Assembly (NCBI GenBank): GCA_046537875.1
Contig: JBKHJZ010000023.1
Coordinates: 1 to 30,248 of the forward strand
DNA from: JBKHJZ01 sp046537875
GTDB taxonomy: Bacteria; Actinomycetota; Acidimicrobiia; Acidimicrobiales; VFJN01
Direction of reading: 5' to 3'
DNA: 30,248 nt
Shown here: positions 22,832 to 28,519 of the stretch, one piece after another
Numbering within the stretch: position 1 is the stretch's first letter
How the letters are laid out: every line of letters begins with the position of its first letter
Program-made: the position numbers and the translations under genes
The notes under the pieces: model-generated
What the model was told of the DNA's origin: nothing
Seen by the model: the letters and a program-made list of their open reading frames with translations, nothing else
The model's database searches: none

Positions 22832-24988
22832 GTGGCCTCCCACCCCGATCTCGCTTCCGAACAGGCTTACATCGACCACGCCTACGACTGCCTGGAGCGC
22901 GCGCGACGGTCGGCCACGCGGCTGCGCTCGATGGTCGAGGTCGGCAGGGGCGGCACCGAGCAGGCCCGCTGGGAGCGCGACATGATCGAGGGGAACATCG
23001 CCAGCCGCCTCGACTACCTCTCGCTCGGCGATGCCAGCCTGGTCTTCGGCCGCATCGACAAGGCCCGGTCCGAGGGTGGCGACAGCTGGTACATCGGCCG
23101 GGTCGCCGTGGCCGACGAGAAGCAGGAGCCGCTCGTGGTCGACTGGCGGGCCCCGGTGGCCGAGCCCTTCTACCGCGCCACGGGGCGGGCGCCGATGGGT
23201 CTCGTCCGCCGCCGCCACTTCTCCACGCAGGGCCGCAGGCTGCTCGGCATCGAGGACGAGCTGTTCGGCGAAGGCGCCGGGCTGCTCGACGGCGGGCTCA
23301 GGGTCGAGGACGAGGGCGCCGAGGTGCGGGGGCACGGCGCCCTCATCGCCGCCCTCGAGCAGGCCCGCACCGGCAAGCTCAGCGACATCGTCGCCACCAT
23401 CCAGGGCGAGCAGGACGAGGTGATCCGCTCCGAGCTGCCCGGCGTGCTGGTGGTGCAGGGCGGGCCGGGCACCGGCAAGACGGTGGTGGCGCTGCATCGC
23501 GCCGCCTACCTGCTCTACACCCACCGCTTCCCACTCGAGGGCCAGGGCGTGCTGGTGGTGGGCCCCAACCGGCTGTTCCTCGGCTACATCGAGCGGGTGC
23601 TCCCCAGCCTGGGCGAGGCCGGCGTGGAGCTCGCCGTGCTGGCCGACCTGGTCGACGACGTGCGGGTCCGGGGCTACGACCGCGGCGCCGCGGCCCGCGT
23701 CAAGGGCGACGTCCGCATGGCCGACGTGCTGGCCAAGGCGGTGCGCGACCGCGAGCGCCCGCTGCGCGAGCCCCTCCGGGTGCCCGACGGCGCCCGGACC
23801 CTGGTGGTCACCGCCGAGCGGACCGCCGAGATCGTGAACGAGGCCCGCCGGCGCTACCGCGTGCACAATCCGGGCCGGCGCTTCGTCGAGGCGCAGCTCT
23901 TCGAGGCGCTGGCCGAGGCCAGCCGGATCCCCGCGACGGCCGACGAGGTGCGCGAGCGGCTGCGCCACGCGCCCGAGGTGCGCGAGGCGCTCGAGCGCAT
24001 GTGGCCCGTGCTCACCCCGGCCGAGTTGCTCCACGACCTGTTGGGCTCGCGGGCTCTCATCGACCTGGCTGCCCACCGCTCCCTCGACGGCGACGAGCGT
24101 GCCGCGCTGGCCCGGCCGCGTGCCGGCGGCGTCGAGCGGGTCGTGTGGACGCACGACGACGTGCCGCTGCTCGACGAGGCCCGGTCGCTGCTCGGCCCCC
24201 GGCGCCGCCGCCGCGACCGCCCCGAGGCCGACGAGATCAGGACCTACGGCCACATCGTGGTCGACGAGGCCCAGGATCTGTCGCCCATGCAGCTGCGCAT
24301 GCTGGAGCGGCGGTCGCTCAACGGCTCGATGACCGTGGTGGGCGACATCGCCCAGGCCACGGGGGTCTGGGCCCACCAGGGGTGGGACGAGATCCTCACC
24401 CACCTGCCGGAGAAGCGGCCCGCCCGGCGATCCGAGCTGACCATCGGCTACCGCATCCCGGGCCCGACGATGGAGCTTGCGGCGCGGGTGCTGGCGATCG
24501 CCGCTCCCGACCTGCGGTCGCCGGAGTCGGTGCGCCAGGCCGGCGACCCGCCGCGCGACGTGGACGTCGGTGCGGAGCTGGTCGCGGGCGACGGTCACGG
24601 GCTCGACGGGGACGGCGACGAGGCCCGCGTGCTCCGCCGGCTGGCCGACCGGGTGGCGGCGACGGCCGCCGAGGAGCGTGACGCCGTCGACCCGGGCAAC
24701 GTGGCGGTGATCGCACCGCAGACGCTGGTCGACCCGGTGGCCGAGGCGCTGGAGCGGGCGAACGTGGAGTTCGGCCGGGCCGCGCGCCGCGGCCTGGAGG
24801 CCCGGGTGACGCTGGTGCCGATCAGCCTGGTCAAGGGGCTCGAGCTCGACGCGGCCGTGGTGGTGGAGCCGCAGGCCATCGTCGACGAGGAGGCGCAGGG
24901 CATGCGGGCGCTGTACGTGGCCCTCACCCGGGCCACCAGGCGGCTGGCGATCGTCCACGCCCGGCCGCTGCCCGAGCCGCTGCGGTGA
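22832..24988 (+). CDS. helD: HelD-type RNA polymerase recycling ATPase (UvrD-like)
   Basis: A 718-residue SF1/UvrD-like protein matching class II HelD of actinobacteria, which pulls stalled RNA polymerase off nucleic acid and can confer rifampicin tolerance. A charged N-terminal coiled-coil arm (residues about 5-80) precedes the split 1A domain: EPLVVDWRAPVAEPFYRAT, the Walker A GGPGTGKT (210-217), then a large insertion (about 270-400), Walker B VVDEAQD (478-479 DE) with LSPMQLRMLERR, VVGDIAQATGVWAHQGW, and the C-terminal LVKGLELDAAVVVEP and ALYVALTRATRRLAIVH motifs. Length is close to mycobacterial HelD. GTG 22832 follows GGAGG. Its stop and that of the convergent DtxR-family gene lie in one short inverted repeat. 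Confidence 0.9.
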   Translation: MASHPDLASEQAYIDHAYDCLERARRSATRLRSMVEVGRGGTEQARWERDMIEGNIASRLDYLSLGDASLVFGRIDKARSEGGDSWYIGRVAVADEKQEPLVVDWRAPVAEPFYRATGRAPMGLVRRRHFSTQGRRLLGIEDELFGEGAGLLDGGLRVEDEGAEVRGHGALIAALEQARTGKLSDIVATIQGEQDEVIRSELPGVLVVQGGPGTGKTVVALHRAAYLLYTHRFPLEGQGVLVVGPNRLFLGYIERVLPSLGEAGVELAVLADLVDDVRVRGYDRGAAARVKGDVRMADVLAKAVRDRERPLREPLRVPDGARTLVVTAERTAEIVNEARRRYRVHNPGRRFVEAQLFEALAEASRIPATADEVRERLRHAPEVREALERMWPVLTPAELLHDLLGSRALIDLAAHRSLDGDERAALARPRAGGVERVVWTHDDVPLLDEARSLLGPRRRRRDRPEADEIRTYGHIVVDEAQDLSPMQLRMLERRSLNGSMTVVGDIAQATGVWAHQGWDEILTHLPEKRPARRSELTIGYRIPGPTMELAARVLAIAAPDLRSPESVRQAGDPPRDVDVGAELVAGDGHGLDGDGDEARVLRRLADRVAATAAEERDAVDPGNVAVIAPQTLVDPVAEALERANVEFGRAARRGLEARVTLVPISLVKGLELDAAVVVEPQAIVDEEAQGMRALYVALTRATRRLAIVHARPLPEPLR

Positions 24989-24997
24989 CCGGCGGGG

Positions 24998-25696
24998 TCA
25001 GCGGTGCGCCGAGGCGGCGACCTCGTCGGCCACGGTGACGAGGATCCGCTCGGTGGCGAAGGCGCCCACGCCGACGTGCGAGCCCTCGATCTCGACGGTC
25101 GTGGTGCCGTCGGGTGAGATCGCGGTGACCACGCCGGCGTGGTGAGGCTGGATGGCGGCGTCCTCGAGGAACTCGAGCAGGCCCGGGGTGAACTCGAGCT
25201 CCTCGGGGATGCGGATGACCGTGAAGGCGTCGCCCACGGTGAGGGCGGAGAGCGGCACGGCCTCGGGGGCGGCGTAGCTCGACCCCGGGATGGGGTTGCC
25301 GTGCGGGCAGGTGGTGGGGTTGTCGAGCAGGCGGTTGATGGCCCGCTCGACCGGATCGGAGATCACGTGCTCCCACTTGCCCGCCTCGGCGTGGGCGTCT
25401 GCCCACGACAGCCCCAGGATGTCGGTGAGGAGCCGCTCGGCGAGCCGGTGGCGGCGCACAACCTGCTCGGCCAGTCGGCGACCGTCGTCGGTGAGCCGGA
25501 TGGTCTTCCCGTCGAGGCTCACGAGACCCTCGGTCTGCATCCGCTTGATCGTCTCGGACACGGCCGGCCGCGACACGCAGAGACGCTCGGCCACCCGGGC
25601 CTGGATGACCGCCACGTCGTCCTCCTCGAGCTCCCAGATCGCCTCGCAGTACTCCTCGAAAGCCGGGTGGAACTCTGGTGTCTGGTAGCCGGCCAC
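24998..25696 (-). CDS. DtxR/MntR-family metal-dependent transcriptional regulator
   Basis: A 232-residue regulator with an N-terminal winged helix (DVAVIQARVAERLCVSRPAVSETIKRMQTEGLV), dimer/metal domain (RRHRLAERLLTDILGL; AHAEAGKWEHVISDPVERAI) and a C-terminal FeoA/SH3-like domain (VPLSALTVGDAFTVIRI onward). Ancillary ligands H83, E87 and H102 and primary ligands E109 and H110 are kept. At the DtxR M10 position there is E15, followed by E18 (a D/E-x-x-E pattern as in MntR), and DtxR C102 is replaced by G106. Metal choice (Fe or Mn) is therefore open. GTG 25696 lies seven bases after TAGGCT (minus strand, 25704-25709): leaderless. The regulator probably represses metal uptake genes elsewhere. 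Confidence 0.9.
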   Translation of the reverse strand: MAGYQTPEFHPAFEEYCEAIWELEEDDVAVIQARVAERLCVSRPAVSETIKRMQTEGLVSLDGKTIRLTDDGRRLAEQVVRRHRLAERLLTDILGLSWADAHAEAGKWEHVISDPVERAINRLLDNPTTCPHGNPIPGSSYAAPEAVPLSALTVGDAFTVIRIPEELEFTPGLLEFLEDAAIQPHHAGVVTAISPDGTTTVEIEGSHVGVGAFATERILVTVADEVAASAHR

Positions 25697-25848
25697 GCCC
25701 CCAAGCCTACGGTGCTGCGCTCAGCTCGGCGTCCGCCCGTACCTCCGGATCGGCGCCCAGGGCGACGGAAGCGACGCGCTGTGTCCGGTCCACCGCGCGG
25801 CCGTCGCGAAGTTCGCCGGGGTGAGGTTTCGCGCGACGAAATTCAGGG

Positions 25849-25854
25849 TATGTT
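25849..25854 (+). promoter_or_regulatory. Candidate promoter of a short transcript
   Basis: TATGTT fits the TANNNT -10 pattern. An inverted repeat TTTCG-CGCGA-CGAAA (25827-25841) sits just upstream, and a second, CGTCGCG/CGCGACG (25802-25838), encloses it. Transcription would start near 25861 and run into the strong hairpin that follows, giving an RNA of only about 60 bases. No good -35 is seen. This lies in a 340-base gap (25697-26036) with no convincing protein gene. Confidence 0.35.
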
Positions 25855-25861
25855 GGGCAAC

Positions 25862-25920
25862 AGGCCAGACGGGAGCGGGGTGCCTGTCCGCCCGCCCGCC
25901 CCGCTCCCGTGGCCTTTCTT
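25862..25920 (+). terminator. Rho-independent terminator-like hairpin
   Basis: GGGAGCGGGG (25871-25880) pairs perfectly with CCCCGCTCCC (25899-25908), and an outer AGGCCA/TGGCCT (25862-25867 with 25910-25915) extends the stem; TTTCTT follows on the plus strand. ACAGGC (25860-25865) can instead pair with GCCTGT (25882-25887), enclosing the left terminator arm, as an antiterminator would. There is no plus-strand gene immediately before it, so it either ends a small RNA or is an attenuator. Confidence 0.55.
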
Positions 25921-26036
25921 CGCGTTCTGACGGCCGGTGTGTCCGTCGGACGTCACCTCGCGCCCCGGCCCGGACGGCTAAGCGCTCGGGCGCCACCCGA
26001 CCGGAGCTCGCCCGCACACTCGGTCTCAACTCGATC

Positions 26037-26207
26037 TCAGAGTATGTCGGTGAGCGGGCGGCGGCGTCCGGTGTGGTGCGAGCCGACGTGACCGCACCAG
26101 CACACCCAGCGCACGCGCATACGGTCGCCGGAGTTGTCGATCGCGAGGATGCGGGTCTCGCTGAGCAGCACGTCGCTACCGTGCCGGGGGCAGTGCGCTG
26201 TGAACAT
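26037..26207 (-). CDS. Small Cys-rich (zinc-ribbon-like) protein, 56 residues
   Basis: A 56-residue protein beginning MFTAHCPRHGSDVLLSE. C6-x2-H9 near the start and VCWCGHVGSHH later (a C-x-C-G pair plus His residues) look like a single zinc-binding knuckle, with two beta strands between (TRILAIDN; MRVRWVCWCG). Small proteins of this layout are common next to regulators in actinobacteria but have no known function. A strong GGAGGATGAGGAC ribosome-binding stretch precedes ATG 26207, which supports it as a real gene. It is divergent from the GlxA-type regulator, with 82 bases between. Confidence 0.7.
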   Translation of the reverse strand: MFTAHCPRHGSDVLLSETRILAIDNSGDRMRVRWVCWCGHVGSHHTGRRRPLTDIL

Positions 26208-26256
26208 GTCCTCATCCTCCGGTGTCCCGGTCCGCCCGACGAGTGGCAGAACGGAA

Positions 26257-26292
26257 CATGCCCGCAAGGATCCTGCCATACTGTCGGGCATG
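26257..26292 (+). promoter_or_regulatory. Inverted-repeat operator on the GlxA-type regulator promoter
   Basis: CATGCCCG (26257-26264) and CGGGCATG (26285-26292) are perfect 8-bp arms 20 bases apart. Between them lie AGGATCCT and the -10-like TACTGT (26279-26284); the right arm includes the start codon ATG 26290. Spacing of about two helical turns centre to centre suits an AraC-type or dimeric repressor, suggesting autoregulation. Confidence 0.5.
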
Positions 26293-27318
26293 GCACGGCG
26301 ACAACGCTCGGACCGCAGCCGGCGTGAGATCCGGCCGCACCGCGTGGCCGCATTGCTGGGCCCGCGGGCGGCTGCCTTCGAGCTCGGCGTGGTCCACGAG
26401 GTCTTCGGGATCGACCGGCCGGAGTACGCCGACCCCTGGTACGACCTCCGGGTGGTCGCTGCGACGCCGGGCCCCGTGCCCGTGAACCACGGCGACTGGA
26501 GCATCTCGACGCCGTGGACGCTGGCCGACCTGGCCGACGCCGACACCCTGGTCGTGCCCGTGTGGCCCGACCACGACCGGCCTGCGCCACCCGAGGTGCT
26601 GGAGGCCGTGCGGACGGTGCACGCGGCGGGCGCTCGGCTGGTCAGCGTCTGCAGCGGCGCCTTCCTGCTGGCGCAGGCGGGTCTGCTCGACGGCCGGCGG
26701 GCCACCACCCACTGGATGTGGGCCGGCGACCTGGCACGCCGGTTTCCGGCGATCGAGGTCGACCCGAACGTGTTGTTCGTCGACGGGGGCGATGGCATCT
26801 TCACGTCGGCGGGCACCGCGGCCGGCATCGACCTGTGCCTCCACCTCGTGCGGCTCGATCACGGTGCAACCGTCGCCAACGCCGTGGCGCGACGGATGGT
26901 GGTGGCGCCGCAGCGTGACGGCGGCCAGGCGCAGTTCGTGGCGGCGCCGGTGCCCGAGCACTGCGACGACGACGCCATCGCCCGCACGATGGCGTGGGCG
27001 GTGGAGCGCCTGGACCGGCCACTGACGGTGGACGACCTCGCCCGGGCGGCGATCATGAGCTCACGCACCTTCGCGCGGCGCTTCCGGGACGCGACCGGCA
27101 CCACGCCGATGCACTGGCTCACCCGTCAGCGCGTGCTCCACGCCCAGCGGCTGTTGGAGACCACCGAGCTGCCGGTGGAGCGGGTGGCCGAACGGTCGGG
27201 CTTCGGCACGGCCGCGGCGTTGCGGATGCAGTTCCGCCGGGTGGCCGGCACGTCGCCGCTGGCGTACCGGCGCACCTTCCATTCAGCGGAGGACCGCCGG
27301 TTGGCGGTCGGCGCGTAG
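26290..27318 (+). CDS. GlxA-family transcriptional regulator (DJ-1/PfpI plus AraC domains)
   Basis: A 342-residue regulator. Residues about 17-185 form a DJ-1/PfpI (class I glutamine amidotransferase-like) domain: VAALLGPRAAAFELGVVHEVFG, LVVPVWPD and VSVCSGAFLLAQAGLLDGRRAT, with the nucleophile-elbow Cys in SVCSGAF. About 230-335 carry two AraC helix-turn-helices: LTVDDLARAAIMSSRTFARRF and LPVERVAERSGFGTAAALRM, ending SPLAYRRTF. Such proteins respond to small metabolites, but the ligand is not predictable. ATG 26290 is five bases after TACTGT, hence leaderless, and lies within an inverted repeat, suggesting autoregulation. It converges on arsI across a long hairpin. Confidence 0.93.
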   Translation: MARRQRSDRSRREIRPHRVAALLGPRAAAFELGVVHEVFGIDRPEYADPWYDLRVVAATPGPVPVNHGDWSISTPWTLADLADADTLVVPVWPDHDRPAPPEVLEAVRTVHAAGARLVSVCSGAFLLAQAGLLDGRRATTHWMWAGDLARRFPAIEVDPNVLFVDGGDGIFTSAGTAAGIDLCLHLVRLDHGATVANAVARRMVVAPQRDGGQAQFVAAPVPEHCDDDAIARTMAWAVERLDRPLTVDDLARAAIMSSRTFARRFRDATGTTPMHWLTRQRVLHAQRLLETTELPVERVAERSGFGTAAALRMQFRRVAGTSPLAYRRTFHSAEDRRLAVGA

Positions 27319-27365
27319 CACCTGCCTACCACCACGCGCCGGTCGGCGGGTGCCCGGTGTTCCGC

Positions 27366-27405
27366 CCTCGGCGGTCGGCGCCGGTGGCCATGCCGACCGC
27401 CGGGG
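27366..27405. terminator. Bidirectional terminator-like hairpin
   Basis: GGCGGTCGGC (27370-27379) and GCCGACCGCC (27392-27401) pair perfectly across a 12-base loop; flanking bases extend the stem to about 14 bp with one G-T pair. It lies between the convergent GlxA-type regulator (stop 27318) and arsI (stop 27413). There is no T-tract, as is common for high-GC actinobacteria. Confidence 0.6.
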
Positions 27406-27412
27406 CGGGGGG

Positions 27413-27856
27413 TCAGCTGCAGCAGCCGAGCGTGTCACCGGCCGACGCCGCAGCGCCGACCTGGAGGCCTTCGACGCGGTCGCCGGTGGCAGGGGAGTCG
27501 GCGAGGACCGTGTAGACCTCCCACTGCTCGCCACCGGGACCGGTCACCCAGACCTTGTCCTGGATGGCGTAGCAGCAGTCGACCTCGTCCTCGGTGCGGG
27601 TCTCGAGGTCCGCGTCGGCGAGCCGGCGGGCCGCGGCCCCGACCTCGTCGGTGCTCTCCACCTCGACGCCCAGGTGGTTGAGGGTGCCGGGCTCGCCGCT
27701 GCCCCCGATGAGAACCAGCTTCAGCGGGGGATCGGCGACCGCGAAGTTGGCGTAGCCGGGACGCCGCTTGGCGGGCTCGGTGCCGAGGAGCTTGCGGTAG
27801 AACGCGACGGCCTCGTCGACGTCGTCGACGTTGAGGGCGAGCTGGACGCGAGACAT
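27413..27856 (-). CDS. arsI: ArsI/CadI-family dioxygenase (C-As lyase)
   Basis: A 147-residue vicinal-oxygen-chelate protein of the ArsI/CadI family. ArsI enzymes use Fe(II) and O2 to split the C-As bond of trivalent organoarsenicals. Predicted ligands are Q5 (SRVQLALNV), H61 (NHLGVEV) and E113 (QWEVYTV), the Q/H/E set known from the Thermomonospora enzyme rather than the H/H/E of the Bacillus one; C94-C95 in VDCCYAIQDKVWVTGPGG would bind arsenic, and a second Cys pair, C145-C146, lies at the end. ATG 27856 follows CGGAGG. It is divergent from arsR, sharing an operator, so induction by arsenicals is likely. A cadmium-induced role (CadI) is the alternative. Confidence 0.9.
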   Translation of the reverse strand: MSRVQLALNVDDVDEAVAFYRKLLGTEPAKRRPGYANFAVADPPLKLVLIGGSGEPGTLNHLGVEVESTDEVGAAARRLADADLETRTEDEVDCCYAIQDKVWVTGPGGEQWEVYTVLADSPATGDRVEGLQVGAAASAGDTLGCCS

Positions 27857-27873
27857 GGCTGGCCTCCGATAGA

Positions 27874-27923
27874 TTGACAGGTATCGATGCGTCGCACTGT
27901 AGCAAGGCATCGACATACGTCAA
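27874..27923. promoter_or_regulatory. Symmetric operator-promoter between arsI and arsR
   Basis: TTGACAGGTATCGATGC (27874-27890) and GCATCGACATACGTCAA (27907-27923) are inverted copies matching at 12 of 17 positions, 16 bases apart. Each arm begins with a -35-like TTGAC(A/G) pointing into the gap. For arsI the -10 is TACAGT (minus strand, 27896-27901) 16 bases away. For arsR the TTGACA faces a poorer TGTAGC. One ArsR-bound stretch would silence both genes. Confidence 0.65.
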
Positions 27924-28032
27924 TACGTGAAACCGTCGTCGGGCGGCATGGGTCCGCGCCCGTGCGGCCATGCCGGCCGGTGCGCACTGAACCGAGGCGC
28001 GTCCGGCACCACCACCCAGGGAGCACCACCTC

Positions 28033-28449
28033 ATGGCCAACCCCGCCGACATGGCCGCCATCGACGGCTGCTGCCACCCGATCCTCGAACCCGGCCTCTC
28101 CGACGACGACGCCGCCGTGCTCGCCCGCACCTTCGGCGCGCTCGCCGACCCGGTCCGCCTCCGGATCCTCAGCTGCATCGCGGCGCAGCCGAGCGGCGAG
28201 TGCTGCGGGTGCGACCTGACCACGCCCCTCGACCGGTCGCAACCCACGATCAGCCATCACCTCAAGGTGCTGACCGAGGCCGGGCTGGTCCGCGGCGAGA
28301 AGCGGGGCCGTTGGGTGTGGTACTCGATCGTGCCCGAGCGCGTGGAGTTGCTCCGCTCCCTCCTCGACGCCTCGTGCTGTCGCGCACCGGCCGGGCGGGA
28401 GTTTCGCAGGGTCGGGTCGGTCACCGATGGGACGCTAGGCTGCTCGTGA
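28033..28449 (+). CDS. arsR: ArsR-family arsenic-responsive repressor
   Basis: A 138-residue winged-helix repressor. Core: LARTFGALADPVRLRILSCI, then the recognition helix RSQPTISHHLKVLTEAGLV and wing RGEKRGRWVWYSI. The arsenic site looks like that of Corynebacterium ArsR1: an N-terminal Cys pair (C13-C14 in DGCCHP) plus Cys in ECCGCDL (C57, C58, C60). Another pair, C115-C116, lies in the C-terminal helix. ATG 28033 has AGGGAG about nine bases upstream. It is divergent from arsI and probably represses both. Its stop codon lies inside the operator of the next gene, so the NADH dehydrogenase has its own control. Confidence 0.92.
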   Translation: MANPADMAAIDGCCHPILEPGLSDDDAAVLARTFGALADPVRLRILSCIAAQPSGECCGCDLTTPLDRSQPTISHHLKVLTEAGLVRGEKRGRWVWYSIVPERVELLRSLLDASCCRAPAGREFRRVGSVTDGTLGCS

Positions 28450-28461
28450 AGGAATTCACGA
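28436..28461 (+). promoter_or_regulatory. ndh: NDH-2 promoter with Rex/CRP-like operator
   Basis: A -10-like TAGGCT (28436-28441) is followed at once by TCGTGAA-GGAA-TTCACGA (28444-28461), a perfect 7-bp inverted repeat. It differs from the Bacillus Rex site (TTGTGAA-N4-TTCACAA) at one symmetric pair and also matches the mycobacterial CRP pattern CGTGA-N6-TCACG. Lying on the transcription start, it would act as a repressor site. It overlaps the last codons of arsR. Confidence 0.6.
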
Positions 28462-28519
28462 AGTTGGTCCGGTGCGTGCGGGCAGCGTCCCGGGCACCGG
28501 GGTGGCCAGGAGGATGGGC

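Noticed and set aside
21668..24958. A 1096-residue minus-strand reading frame
   Set aside because: The real gene is hemE (to 22705). The remainder is the antisense shadow of helD in high-GC DNA and has shadow-type His/Pro/Arg composition.
25851..25930. A 26-codon ORF (MLGNRPDGSGVPVRPP...) over the terminator hairpin
   Set aside because: Its ATG lies within the -10 box and the sequence is explained by the hairpin arms. I do not claim it as a peptide.
25821..26327. A 168-residue plus-strand reading frame in the gap before the GlxA-type regulator
   Set aside because: It overlaps the terminator hairpin and the 56-residue minus-strand gene, lacks a ribosome-binding site and shows no domain.
28472..28519. 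GTG 28472 as the NDH-2 start
   Set aside because: The extra 16 residues precede the normal FAD-motif N-terminus and have no ribosome-binding site, whereas ATG 28520 has AGGAGG at good spacing.
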